64,000 nt of DNA, from the NCBI GenBank assembly GCA_000620205.1, contig JHVP01000004.1, positions 1 to 64,000 of the forward strand. Direction: 5' to 3'. The notes beneath the pieces are model-generated. The model saw only the letters and a list, made by a program, of their open reading frames with translations. It did no database searches and was not told where the DNA came from. This document shows positions 1 to 7,974 of the stretch, piece by piece. The stretch is from Geodermatophilaceae bacterium URHA0031 (lineage in GTDB: Bacteria; Actinomycetota; Actinomycetes; Mycobacteriales; Geodermatophilaceae). The number at the start of each line of letters is the position of its first letter. Position 1 is the first letter of the stretch. Both the position numbers and the translations under genes were made by a program.

Positions 1-704
1 CGCTGCCGGCCGAGGGCCTGCAGGACGTCGATCAGCGGGCCGAGGTAGCCGCGGCCGATGCGGGTCAGCGAGCGGGCGTACACCACCGCCGGCCGGTACC
101 GGTGCGCCACCTGGGCCGTCCGGAGCAGCGCCGGTTGGTCGAGGTCGCCTGCGGAGATCTTGGTGCCGGTCCCGGTGCACAGCAGCACCAGCAGGCCCTG
201 GTCGGGGTCGCTCCAGGTCGACCAGCGGTGCATGAGGGAGCTGCCGTCGGGTGCCTGCACCTTCTCAACGGCGGCCGTGCTCCGGTGGTGCTCGGTCAGC
301 TCGGCCGGATGCGGCAGCAGGTGGCGCACCCGGATGCCTTCCCGCCTCTCGAGCGTGGCCGCCGCGGCGAGCGTGCCGGCCACGGCCAGGTCGACCGCCC
401 GGGCGTCGGAGGGGGCGCTGGCTCGGCAGACGAGCAGGAGCCGCGGGCGGGCCTGTAGCGCGCGCCGGATCGCCGGGCGACAGGCGCCGGTCGGGGTGGG
501 TTCGCCCGGCCGCAGCGGATCCGGTGGCGTGGCGGCGGTGAACCGGACGGCGGCGGGGACGGGCGTCGCTGCCGGGGTGGTGACGCCCGGCGGGGCCGTG
601 GCCGGCGGTGGGGCCGTGACCGGCGGTGGAGCTGCGCTGGACGCGGCGGGGGCAACGGCGCGGCACGCGGTGGCCGGGTCGGGGTTGCTGCGGTTGTCGG
701 TCAT
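1..704 (-). CDS. Serine-recombinase-like protein, cut by the left edge
   Basis: An open minus-strand frame starts at ATG 704-702 and runs off the left edge without a stop, giving about 234 residues. The first 60 residues are Ala/Pro-rich and probably disordered. A folded-looking part follows, and the last visible stretch (VVYARSLTRIGRGYLGPLID) resembles the serine-recombinase motif around the conserved S-x-x-R-x-x-R. The usual N-terminal Y-x-R-V-S nucleophile motif is not obvious. With a tRNA gene nearby this may be the border of an integrated element. The product could also be a recombinase-fold protein without activity. The assignment rests on one motif. Confidence 0.45.
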   Translation of the reverse strand, partial: MTDNRSNPDPATACRAVAPAASSAAPPPVTAPPPATAPPGVTTPAATPVPAAVRFTAATPPDPLRPGEPTPTGACRPAIRRALQARPRLLLVCRASAPSDARAVDLAVAGTLAAAATLERREGIRVRHLLPHPAELTEHHRSTAAVEKVQAPDGSSLMHRWSTWSDPDQGLLVLLCTGTGTKISAGDLDQPALLRTAQVAHRYRPAVVYARSLTRIGRGYLGPLIDVLQALGRQ

Positions 705-748
705 CGGAACCTCCGGTTGTATTTCGCTGTCAGCGTAGTATCGCTCGG

Positions 749-1160
749 GTGTCGGGTGCGGGCGCGGCGCCAGGGACGGAGCCCGGGGCGGGCGGACGCT
801 GGGTGGCGGTGTCCGTGCGGCCGGTGCCCGGCGCGGCCTGGGCACGGCGGGTCGCGGGTGTCCGGGTGTCCGGCGGTGCGCCGGCCGTGTCGGCCGGCCG
901 TCGCCGGCCGCCGGCCGGCGCGGATCTGGCGGCGCTGCTGGCCTTCGGCGATCCGGTGCGGCTGCGGGTGCTCGGCGTCGACGACCTGGTGGTCAGCCCG
1001 GCGTTGCCCGTGGCGCTGGCCGCGTTGCCCGGCTCGGTGCGCAGCGTCGCCGTCGACACCGTGGCCTTCGACCTGGATGCCCCGGTCGGCCGGGCCTGCT
1101 GGCGGCTGGTGCTGGCCGGCCTGGCCGCGCACGCGCAGTCCCGCACCACGGCGAAGGTGC
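749..1160 (+). pseudogene. Possible remnant of a second recombinase-fold protein
   Basis: A plus-strand frame from GTG 749 has good coding character up to about 1160. It contains DDLVVSPALPVALAALPG and then AVDTVAFDLDAPVGRACWRL, which faintly recalls the P-x-G-R start of the long helix in serine recombinases. Beyond 1160 the frame stays open to 1657 but becomes low-complexity and runs into the tRNA, so that part is probably not coding. It is divergent from the left-edge recombinase-like gene. Most likely a decayed or frameshifted gene; the function call is weak. Confidence 0.25.
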
Positions 1161-1638
1161 CGGCGGGGGGATCACCGGCGCGGGCCAGATCGAACACCGC
1201 GGCGACGTCCGCTGGCCCTTCGGCCGCTGCGGGGGCGGCTTCGCGCGGCTCGGCGCCGTCAGAAGTGGCGGGAACCCAGACCAGATGGCCGGTGCACCGG
1301 CAGCGTCGCCCCCCGGTGGCCGACGCGGCGGGGGAGACGTCACCGGTCATCGGGGCCACCCCGCGGCCGGCTGCCGCCGGCGGCGTCGCCGGTGGCGTCG
1401 ACGGTGCCGAGCACCGTCAGCACGCCGGCGAGCACCCGTGCCAGCTCGGCCAGCAGCGCGACGTCGACCGCGACCCGGCCGACGCCGGGCGGGACCTCAG
1501 CCGGGAGGCTCAGCGCCGCCGCGGGGGTCGGGGTGATCGCCCCGACGGGGCCGGGAGTCTGCCCCGCGGGTCCCGCGTGGACGGGTGTCCAAGTGCTGTC
1601 GCGGTACCGGTGTCGCCGGGCAAATGCCCCGGCAAGGG
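1150..1638 (-). other. Ambiguous stretch with two weak minus-strand coding frames
   Basis: Two minus-strand frames here have convincing codon use but no clear gene boundaries. One, ending at 1340, reads VAVDVALLAELARVLAGVLT and has no ATG, GTG or TTG in frame between the tRNA and the coding-like part. The other starts at ATG 1359 and reads AAVFDLARAGDPPAGTFAVV, but has no stop until 730, inside the opposite-strand remnant. I cannot assign a product. Decayed mobile-element sequence is the simplest reading. Confidence 0.2.
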
Positions 1639-1723
1639 TGTCCGAGGGGGGACTTGAACCCCCACGCCCGATAAAGGGCACTAGCACCTCAAGCTAGCGC
1701 GTCTGCCATTCCGCCACCCGGAC
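1639..1723 (-). tRNA. tRNA-Leu, anticodon GAG
   Basis: The minus strand folds as a class II tRNA. The acceptor stem pairs GTCCGGG with CTCGGAC, the anticodon loop reads CTTGAGG (anticodon GAG, reading CUC/CUU), a long variable arm follows, and the T loop is GTTCAAGTC. Discriminator A lies at 1639, and the next bases (CC) could begin an encoded CCA. The 3' end faces the recombinase-like gene on the left. Confidence 0.95.
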
Positions 1724-1809
1724 AAGGTGGGCACTCCGCGGAGCGCCTCGACGAGCATAACCGAGCCTCCCGGCGGCCCGGCAGAGGGCCCGATGGCAGG
1801 ATCGACGGC

Positions 1810-3138
1810 ATGTCGGAGACGAACCCCACGCCGCTCGCCGGTGCCCAGGCCGAGGTCGCGGAGCTGCTCTCCGACCTCATCCGGATCGACACCACGAACA
1901 CGGGTGACACCGCCACCAGCGCGGGGGAGCGCAAGGCCGCCGAGTGGGTCGCGGCCAAGCTCGACGAGGTCGGCATCGACAGCGTCATCCACGAGTCCGA
2001 GCCCGGCCGGGCCAGCCTGGTCGCCCGGGTCGAGGGCACCCACCGCGACCGGCCGGCCCTGCTGGTGCACGGCCACCTGGACGTCGTCCCGGCCGACCCG
2101 ACCGAGTGGAGCGTCCACCCGTTCAGCGGTGAGGAGCGCGACGGCTACGTCTGGGGCCGCGGCGCGGTCGACATGAAGGACATGGACGCGATGACCCTGG
2201 CGCTGGTCCGCGACTGGGCCCGCACCGGCGTCAAGCCCGACCGCGACATCGTCCTGGCCTTCGTAGCCGACGAGGAGGCCGGCGGCCGCAAGGGCGCGCA
2301 CCACATGGTCGACCACCACGCCGACCTCTTCGAGGGCTGCACCGAGGCGATCAGCGAGGTCGGCGGCTTCAGCATCACCGTCCGCGACGACCTGCGCCTG
2401 TACCTGGTGCAGACCGCGGAGAAGGGGCTGGCCTGGCTGAAGCTCACCGCCGGCGGCAAGCCCGGCCACGGCTCCTTCGTGCACGAGGACAACGCCGTCA
2501 CCCGGCTGGCGCAGGCCGTCGCCCGGATCGGCTCCACCCGGCTGCCCACCGTGCTCACCCCGCCCATGCGCCAGTTCCTGGACGAGGTCAGCGACGCCTA
2601 CGGCATCGAGATCGACCCCGACTCACCCGAGGAGGCGCTCGCCCGGCTCGGCAGCATCAGCCGGATGATCGGCGCGGCCCTGCGCAACACGGCGAACCCC
2701 ACGCTGCTCGACGCCGGCTACAAGACCAACGTCATCCCCGGCACCGCCAGCGCCACCATCGACGGCCGCTTCCTCTACGGGGAGGAGGCCGCCTTCGAGG
2801 AGCAGCTCGACGAGCTGATCGGCGAGGGCGTCACCCGTGAGTGGCTCGTCCACGACCAGGCCGTCGAGACGACGTTCGACGGTCCGACCGTCGACCTCAT
2901 GGTCGCGGCATTGAAGGCCGAGGACGCCGGCGCCCGCCCGGTCCCGTTCACCATGAGCGGCGGCACCGACGCGAAGAGCTTCGAGACCCTGGGCATGCGC
3001 TGCTTCGGCTTCTCCCCGCTGAAGCTGCCCGCCGACCTGGACTTCGCCTCGCTGTTCCACGGCATCGACGAGCGGATTGCGGTCGACTCGCTGCAGTTCG
3101 GCATCCGGGTGCTGGACCGGTTCCTCCGCCAGGCGTGA
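1810..3138 (+). CDS. M20 family metallopeptidase / dipeptidase
   Basis: A 442-residue cytoplasmic di-zinc hydrolase of the M20 (ArgE/DapE/CPG2) family. The first metal motif is VHGHLDVVP (His89, Asp91), the bridging Asp is in GRGAVDMKDM (Asp121), and the catalytic Glu pair is in VADEEAGG. The family lid domain lies in the middle, and the C-terminal region has SGGTDAKSF. Length is normal. It resembles Rv2141c of M. tuberculosis, consistent with the local gene order. The real substrate (dipeptide, acyl-amino acid or other amide) cannot be read from the sequence. The SDR gene starts 13 bp downstream, so the two probably share a transcript. Confidence 0.9.
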   Translation: MSETNPTPLAGAQAEVAELLSDLIRIDTTNTGDTATSAGERKAAEWVAAKLDEVGIDSVIHESEPGRASLVARVEGTHRDRPALLVHGHLDVVPADPTEWSVHPFSGEERDGYVWGRGAVDMKDMDAMTLALVRDWARTGVKPDRDIVLAFVADEEAGGRKGAHHMVDHHADLFEGCTEAISEVGGFSITVRDDLRLYLVQTAEKGLAWLKLTAGGKPGHGSFVHEDNAVTRLAQAVARIGSTRLPTVLTPPMRQFLDEVSDAYGIEIDPDSPEEALARLGSISRMIGAALRNTANPTLLDAGYKTNVIPGTASATIDGRFLYGEEAAFEEQLDELIGEGVTREWLVHDQAVETTFDGPTVDLMVAALKAEDAGARPVPFTMSGGTDAKSFETLGMRCFGFSPLKLPADLDFASLFHGIDERIAVDSLQFGIRVLDRFLRQA

Positions 3139-3150
3139 TGTGATGCGGGG

Positions 3151-3942
3151 GTGACTCCGAACCCGGGCAGCGTCGCCCTGATCACCGGAGGGACCGGCGG
3201 CTTCGGCCGCGCCCTCGCCACCCTGCTGCGTGAGCGGGAGGTGACCGTCGTCCTCGCCGACCTCGAGACCGAGGCCAACCGGCAGACCGCTGAGGGCCTG
3301 GGGGCCTCCTTCGTCGGCCTGGACGTCACGGACCGGGCCGCCAACGCCGCCGTCGTCGCCTCGGTCGAGGCCGAGCACGGCCGGCTCGACGCCGCGTTCC
3401 TCAACGCCGGCATCGCCGGCAACAGCCGGGACGCCCTGGACGTCGACGAGTTCCTGCACGTGGTCGACGTCGACCTGTTCGGCGTCGTCTACGGCACCGA
3501 GGCGGCGCTGCCGGCTCTGCGGCGCGCCGGTGGCGGCTCGATCGTCGTCACCGCGTCGCTGGCCGGGCTCGCCCCGGTCGCCACGGACCCCGGCTACAGC
3601 GTGGCCAAGGGCGGCGCGATCGCGTTCGTCCGGTCCCTGGCGCCGCGGCTGGTCGGCGACGGGATCACCATGTCCGCGATCTGCCCGGGCTTCGCCGACA
3701 CCGCCATCATCGACCCGCTGCGCGACGAGTTCGCCGCCGCCGACTTCCCGGTCCTGTCCGCCGAGGAGGTCGCCTCGGCGATGCTGGCCGCCTGGGCGGG
3801 CGCCGAGCCGGGTGCCGCCTACGTCGTCCAGCCCGGTGTCGGGGCCGTCCCGTACAAGTTCAAGGGGGTCCCGGCGGCCCGGACGGCGAGCGGCGAGACC
3901 GCCGTCGTCCCGCAGGCGCTGCTCCCACCGTCGCTGCGCTGA
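3151..3942 (+). CDS. Short-chain dehydrogenase/reductase (SDR)
   Basis: A 263-residue classical SDR. The nucleotide-binding glycine motif TGGTGGFG is at residues 12-19. An acidic residue ends strand 2 (VVLADLE), which suggests NAD(H) over NADP(H). NAG (LNAGIAG), the catalytic Ser strand (SIVVTASLAG) and Tyr-x3-Lys (GYSVAKG) are all present, so it should be active. GTG is the start codon. The substrate is unknown. It is convergent with the GAF-ANTAR gene, with only 3 bp between stop codons. Confidence 0.88.
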   Translation: MTPNPGSVALITGGTGGFGRALATLLREREVTVVLADLETEANRQTAEGLGASFVGLDVTDRAANAAVVASVEAEHGRLDAAFLNAGIAGNSRDALDVDEFLHVVDVDLFGVVYGTEAALPALRRAGGGSIVVTASLAGLAPVATDPGYSVAKGGAIAFVRSLAPRLVGDGITMSAICPGFADTAIIDPLRDEFAAADFPVLSAEEVASAMLAAWAGAEPGAAYVVQPGVGAVPYKFKGVPAARTASGETAVVPQALLPPSLR

Positions 3943-3945
3943 CCC

Positions 3946-4671
3946 TCAGACGTCGAGCGAGCCGGTGAGCACGATCCGCTCGGCCAGGGTGCGCATCTTG
4001 GTGTTGGTGCGCTGACTGGCGTCGGTGAGCCAGCGCTGCGCCGCGTCGGCGGTCAGGCCGCTGCGGGCCATCACGATGCCGATCGCCATGGCGATGCTCC
4101 GGTTGCTGGCCAGGGCGGTCTCCAGGTGCCGCTGGCGGTCCTCCGCCGCCGCACGGGCGGTGACCGCGGCGTCGAGGGCGGCGGTGCCGTGCTCCCGGGC
4201 CGCGGCGGCGGCGACCAGGTCGGCGGCCAGCCCGAGCACCGTGAGCTCCTCCGGATCGAACCGGGGCCGGGTGCGCGAGCCGACCGACAGCGTGCCCAGC
4301 AGGGACGGCCCGGCGGTCAGCGGGAAGCTGGCGTAGGCAGTGGCGTCCAGCTCCCGGGCGAGCGCGAGCCGGGGGTCGGGGTCGGCGTCCACCCGGTCGT
4401 GCGCCTCCGGACGCCGCCGTTGCGCCACCATCCCGCACACCGCCTCGCCGAGGTGGACGACCTTCAACGCGGGCAGGTGCCGGGCGGGGACCCCGGTGGT
4501 GTCGTGCAGGGTCAGCGCCCGCTCGGCCGGCGCCGCTGCGTACCGGACCGAGAAGTCCACGGCGTAGGGCCGGGCCAGGTCGTCGACCAAGCGCGCCACC
4601 AGGGCTGCGGAGCCGGCGCCGGCGGTCAGGTCGGCGCCGAGCTGGGTCAGGGTGCTGAGCGGGTCGTGCAC
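3946..4671 (-). CDS. GAF-ANTAR domain regulator
   Basis: A 241-residue cytoplasmic regulator. A GAF-type sensor domain covers residues 10-165, including LGTLSVGSRTRPRF. A short helical linker precedes a C-terminal ANTAR RNA-binding domain (about 175-235) containing ASNRSIAMAIGIVMARSGLT. ANTAR proteins bind paired hexaloop hairpins in mRNA and act as antiterminators. The GAF ligand is unknown. I place the start at GTG 4671 because GAGGAG lies 9 bases upstream; a longer reading frame begins at 4728. Confidence 0.85.
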   Translation of the reverse strand: MHDPLSTLTQLGADLTAGAGSAALVARLVDDLARPYAVDFSVRYAAAPAERALTLHDTTGVPARHLPALKVVHLGEAVCGMVAQRRRPEAHDRVDADPDPRLALARELDATAYASFPLTAGPSLLGTLSVGSRTRPRFDPEELTVLGLAADLVAAAAAREHGTAALDAAVTARAAAEDRQRHLETALASNRSIAMAIGIVMARSGLTADAAQRWLTDASQRTNTKMRTLAERIVLTGSLDV

Positions 4672-4801
4672 GGTGCGGTTCTCCTCACGTGGGCGGCGGT
4701 CGCTCGCGATCAGTCGTCCACTACCCAACGGAGGTCGGGCGGTCGGGTTTCCCGGTCACCCGGGTGACCCCCGTCACGGGTGTTCTGGCAGTGTCGGTGG
4801 C

Positions 4802-5758
4802 ATGCGTGCATGGCGAGTCCACTCCCTCGGCGACCCGGCCGAGGTCATGTCCCTCGACGAGGTCGACCAGCCGACGCCGGGCGACGGCCAGTTGCTGGTG
4901 GAGGTGCGGGCGGCGGGGCTGAACTTCCCCGACGTGCTCATGGCGATGGGCCAGTACCAGGAGCGCCCGCCGCTGCCGTTCACCCCGGGCGTCGAGCTGT
5001 GCGGGGAGGTCGTCGGGACCGGTCAGCGGGTGCTCGGCTCACCCTCCGGTGGGCCGGGCGGGTTCGCCGAGTACGCCCTGATGGACGCCGCCGCGGCGTT
5101 CCCGGTCCCCGACGGGATGTCCGACGAGCAGGCCGCCGCGCTGCACCTGACCTACCAGACCGGCTACGTCGGGCTGCACCGTCGCGCCGCCCTGCAGGCG
5201 GGGGAGTGGCTGCTGGTGCACGCCGGCGCGGGGGGCGTCGGTTCGGCGGCCATCCAGCTGGGCAAGGCCGCCGGTGCCACGGTCATCGCCACCGCTGGCG
5301 GGGAGCGCAAGACCGAGGTCTGCCGCCAGCTGGGCGCCGACCACGTCATCGACTACACCACCGAGGACTTCGTGCCGCTGGTCAAGGAGATCACCGGTGG
5401 CCACGGCGCGGACGTCGTGTACGACCCGGTCGGCGGCGAGGTCTTCGACAAGTCCCGCCGCTGCATCGCCTTCGAGGGCCGGCTGGTCGTCGTCGGGTTC
5501 ACCAGCGGCACCATCCCGCAGGCGCCGGTCAACCACGCGCTGGTGAAGAACTACAGCATCGTCGGGCTGCACTGGGGGCTCTACCGCAAGCACGATCCGG
5601 CGCTGTTCGGGCAGGTGCACGAGGCGCTGTGCGCGCTCTTCACCGAGGGGAAGATCGCTCCGCTCATCGGTCAGACGCTGCCGCTGGCGGAGCTCCCGCA
5701 GGCGATGGCCGCCATCGCCGACCGCAGCACCGTCGGCAAGGTGGTGCTCAAGCCCTAG
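4802..5758 (+). CDS. NADPH:quinone oxidoreductase family protein (zinc-free MDR)
   Basis: A 318-residue medium-chain dehydrogenase/reductase. The N-terminal GroES-like half includes GLNFPDVLMAMGQYQ and VELCGEVVGTG, and the Rossmann half has the nucleotide motif HAGAGGVGSAAIQLGKAAGA. There is no Cys-rich structural-zinc lobe, as in quinone oxidoreductases and enoyl-reductase-like MDRs. I prefer ATG 4802 because MRAWRVHSLG is the usual beginning. It probably reduces quinones or activated enones with NADPH; the physiological substrate is unknown. Its stop overlaps that of the convergent DUF5703 gene by 4 bp. Confidence 0.85.
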   Translation: MRAWRVHSLGDPAEVMSLDEVDQPTPGDGQLLVEVRAAGLNFPDVLMAMGQYQERPPLPFTPGVELCGEVVGTGQRVLGSPSGGPGGFAEYALMDAAAAFPVPDGMSDEQAAALHLTYQTGYVGLHRRAALQAGEWLLVHAGAGGVGSAAIQLGKAAGATVIATAGGERKTEVCRQLGADHVIDYTTEDFVPLVKEITGGHGADVVYDPVGGEVFDKSRRCIAFEGRLVVVGFTSGTIPQAPVNHALVKNYSIVGLHWGLYRKHDPALFGQVHEALCALFTEGKIAPLIGQTLPLAELPQAMAAIADRSTVGKVVLKP

Positions 5759-5958
5759 ATCATGGGGCGCGGCAGGTAGGACAGCCGCATCCGGCGCCGC
5801 ATGATCACCTTGCGGGTGCCGTCGGCGTGCAGCTGCAGGCGAGCCAGCTCCCAGCCGCCGGTGTCGGACTGCAGGCTCATCAGCTGCGCGGCGGCCGAGC
5901 GCGAGGTGCCCGCCGGGATGCGCAGCGGGGCGTACTCGTACTCGCCGGGGGCTGACAC
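5755..5958 (-). CDS. DUF5703 family small protein
   Basis: A 67-residue protein beginning VSAPGEYEYAPLRIPAG and ending LSYLPRPMI. This matches my recollection of the actinobacterial DUF5703 family, whose function is unknown. The middle part (TGGWELARLQLHADGTRKVI) reads as a beta-rich domain. GTG 5958 is preferred over the much longer upstream frame because everything before it is low-complexity. It overlaps the convergent oxidoreductase gene by 4 bp. Confidence 0.75.
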   Translation of the reverse strand: MSAPGEYEYAPLRIPAGTSRSAAAQLMSLQSDTGGWELARLQLHADGTRKVIMRRRMRLSYLPRPMI

Positions 5959-6085
5959 CCGCCCGATTGTGCCTGCCGGACGCGCTCCGGTCACGTGGTG
6001 GCCACCACGGCGACTCCCGCGGGTGTCAGCGGCGCGGTCGCCGGGCAGGGTGATCACAGCAGCAGCCGACCTGGAGGAGCACCAC

Positions 6086-6340
6086 ATGACCGACCCCGAA
6101 GCGACCGACGCCGACCGCCAGGAGCAGCAGCAGCTGGCGACCCCACCGGTGCCCGAGCTCGCCGACGAGGTGGCCCCACCGGCCGACGACGTCCCTGAGG
6201 CCGACGGCATCGAGCAGCAGCTCTCGGCGGTCCCGGGCAGCACCGGGGGCCGGCGGGCGGCTGATCCGGAGGCCGACGAGTACGACGTCCTGGAGCAGCA
6301 GGCGGCGGTGCCCGCCGACGAGGACGACGTCCGGGACTGA
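6086..6340 (+). CDS. Small acidic protein with repeated EQQ-AVP motifs
   Basis: An 84-residue, strongly acidic, probably disordered protein. The start at ATG 6086 is fixed by GGAGGAG at 6074. Three imperfect repeats are visible: QEQQQLATP, then PEADGIEQQLSAVP, then PEADEYDVLEQQAAVP, the last followed by ADEDD. Similar EAD-x-LEQ-x-VP small proteins are, as I recall, common and uncharacterised in actinomycetes. It has no transmembrane segment or signal peptide. The function is unknown. Confidence 0.7.
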   Translation: MTDPEATDADRQEQQQLATPPVPELADEVAPPADDVPEADGIEQQLSAVPGSTGGRRAADPEADEYDVLEQQAAVPADEDDVRD

Positions 6341-6349
6341 CGTCCCGGC

Positions 6350-6952
6350 TCAGCGCGGGTCGATCAGCTGCAGCTCGCCGGTCGCCCGGCTGCCGACGTA
6401 GACCCGCCCGGAGCCGGGGTCGACCGCGACGGTGTCCGGCTGCCGCACCCGCCCTCCGTCGACGACGCTCAGCGTGCCGCCCTTCTCGTCGCCGACCAGC
6501 ACCTGCCCGCCGGCTCCCCGGGCCGCGTCGTGCGGGTACGTGCCCACCGGCGTCACGGTGGTCTCCCCGCCCGGCAGCGCCACCTCGACGAGGGCGTCGG
6601 CGTCCTCGGCCGGCACCAGCACCGGGCCGCCGGGCGCGGCCAGCTGCAGGTGCCGGGCGTGCCCGGGCAGCGGCACCGCGCGGACAACCGTCCCGTCGCG
6701 GTCGGTGAGCACCAGCCGGTCGGGGTCGCGGACGGCGACGGCGAGCAGGCCGGTGACCGGGTCGAACACCATGCCCTCGGCGTCGGGGTCCAGCGGGACG
6801 ACGCTGCCGGCCGGCTCGACGGTGAGCGCGGGGGAGTCGGCGGGCTCGGCGGCTCCCGGCGGCGACGGCTGGGCCGCCGGTCCGGACGACGGGCAACCGG
6901 CCAGCGCCAGGGTCAGGGGCAGCAGGACGGCGGCGATCCGAGCACCGGGCAT
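6350..6952 (-). CDS. Putative lipoprotein with beta-propeller-like repeats
   Basis: A protein of about 200 residues with a lipoprotein signal peptide (MPGARIAAVLLPLTLALAGC), so probably lipidated on the Cys and exposed outside the membrane. After a Pro/Ala-rich linker there are repeated strands of the kind EGMVFDPVTGLLAVAVRDPD and DTVAVDPGSGRVYVGS, typical of YncE/NHL-type propeller blades. Only three or four blades fit, fewer than a full propeller. GTG 6970 is an equally possible start. No enzyme motif was seen. Confidence 0.7.
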   Translation of the reverse strand: MPGARIAAVLLPLTLALAGCPSSGPAAQPSPPGAAEPADSPALTVEPAGSVVPLDPDAEGMVFDPVTGLLAVAVRDPDRLVLTDRDGTVVRAVPLPGHARHLQLAAPGGPVLVPAEDADALVEVALPGGETTVTPVGTYPHDAARGAGGQVLVGDEKGGTLSVVDGGRVRQPDTVAVDPGSGRVYVGSRATGELQLIDPR

Positions 6953-7145
6953 GCCGCGATGGTCGGTCACGACAGGTCTTCGTCGCCGACTACCTCGTCG
7001 GATGTCCACCCGGGCGTGTCCCATGCGCAGGAACCTGACCTGCACCGACGCCGGACGCACGGCAGCCGCGAGCCTGCCGGCCCGAGCGCCGTCGGCCCCG
7101 CCGGGCGCCCGCGCGCCACCAACGCAACGGCGGCGCCACGAACGA

Positions 7146-7159
7146 CCGTTATCCCCAAC
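7146..7159 (+). repeat. Dispersed 14-bp motif CCGTTATCCCCAAC, copy 1
   Basis: First of four identical copies found in the window, all between genes and all in the same orientation. The others are at 38709, 39098 and 54348. It differs at one position from the DnaA box TTATCCACA. The function is unknown. Confidence 0.6.
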
Positions 7160-7266
7160 GACGCCGCCGGCTCCGAAGGGGAAGTCGATCAGCGACGACG
7201 GAGGCGGCCCACCGCGCCCGTTCCGCCTGCTGACAGGGCTCCGCCAGGCGGGACGGCACGTCGACC

Positions 7267-7296
7267 GGGCGGCGCCCTGCGGGCGGGGCGCCGCCC
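7267..7296 (-). terminator. Hairpin terminator-like structure after rpsD
   Basis: Arms GGGCGGCGCC (7267-7276) and GGCGCCGCCC (7287-7296) are perfectly complementary with a 10-base loop. The hairpin starts six bases beyond the rpsD stop codon. There is no T-tract, as is common for actinomycete terminators. Confidence 0.6.
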
Positions 7297-7301
7297 GCGG
7301 G

Positions 7302-7907
7302 TCAGCGGGAGTAGTACTCCACGACCAGCTGCTCCTCGCAGACCACCGGGACCTCGTCGCGCCGCGGCCGGCGGGCCACCACGCAGCGCAGCTGGGGGAG
7401 CGAGACCTCGAGGTAGGCCGGTGCCGTGGCGTGCGCGCCGGACGCGGCCACCTGGAAGGGTGCCTTGGCCTTGCTCCGCTCGGCGATCTCCACCACGTCG
7501 TAGGGCTGGACCTGGTAGCTGGGCCGGTCGACCCGCTTGCCGTTGACCGTCACGTGCTGGTGGCTGACGGTCTGCCGCGCCTGGTAGATGGTCCGGGCGA
7601 AGCCGGCGCGCAGCACCGTGGCGTCCAGTCGGGACTCCAGCTGGTGGGTGATCAGCTCCTCGCCGGTCTTGCCGCCACTGCGCCGGGCCCGGTCGAACGC
7701 CGAGCGCAGCTGGGTCTCGCTGATGTCGTACTGCGCCCGCAGCCGCTGCTTCTCCAGCAGCCGGGTCTTGTAGTCGCTGGTGTTCTTGCGCTTGCGCCCG
7801 TGCTCACCGGGCGGGTACGGGCGCCGCTCGAAGTAGCGGACGTCCTTCGGGGTGAGCGGGATGCCCAGCGCGCGACTGCGCCGGACCTTGGGGCGGGAGT
7901 TGTTCAC
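7302..7907 (-). CDS. rpsD: 30S ribosomal protein S4, free-standing Streptomyces-type
   Basis: A 201-residue S4. It has the N-terminal 16S-rRNA-binding region (FERRPYPPGEHGRKR), the S4 RNA-binding domain (SRLDATVLRAGFARTIYQAR, with QTVSHQHVTVNGK) and the typical end EEQLVVEYYSR. The N-terminal zinc Cys residues found in some S4 proteins are absent. It is not in an rpsM-rpsK-rpsD-rpoA operon but alone, divergent from a DUF2470 gene. Start is GTG 7907, with GGAGGA just upstream. An iron-box-like operator lies immediately upstream of the ribosome binding site. The window cannot show whether a second S4 exists elsewhere. Confidence 0.95.
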   Translation of the reverse strand: MNNSRPKVRRSRALGIPLTPKDVRYFERRPYPPGEHGRKRKNTSDYKTRLLEKQRLRAQYDISETQLRSAFDRARRSGGKTGEELITHQLESRLDATVLRAGFARTIYQARQTVSHQHVTVNGKRVDRPSYQVQPYDVVEIAERSKAKAPFQVAASGAHATAPAYLEVSLPQLRCVVARRPRRDEVPVVCEEQLVVEYYSR

Positions 7908-7920
7908 ACGGTCCTCCGAG

Positions 7921-7939
7921 TTCGGTTAGGCTCACCTTA
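7921..7939. promoter_or_regulatory. DtxR/IdeR-type iron box
   Basis: TTCGGTTAGGCTCACCTTA matches the DtxR/IdeR/DmdR consensus TTAGGTTAGGCTAACCTAA at 16 of 19 positions. It lies 14 bases before the rpsD start, directly upstream of its ribosome binding site, and 36 bases before the DUF2470 start. A bound repressor could therefore control both divergent genes. Regulation is inferred from the motif only. Confidence 0.7.
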
Positions 7940-7974
7940 CCCGACGACGAGACGTCCCGACCCCGGAGTGCCGC

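Larger units (their letters stand above)
6953..7301. other. Intergenic stretch with one dispersed-motif copy and a hairpin
   Basis: No convincing gene lies here. The stretch holds one copy of the CCGTTATCCCCAAC motif (7146-7159) and, next to rpsD, a strong GC-rich hairpin. The 5' part may contain the promoter of the lipoprotein gene, but no clear -35/-10 pair was seen. Confidence 0.5.

Noticed and set aside
7146..7159. Reading CCGTTATCCCCAAC as DnaA boxes
   Set aside because: It is one mismatch from TTATCCACA, but actinomycete boxes usually read TTGTCCACA. The copies are far apart and no origin genes are nearby.
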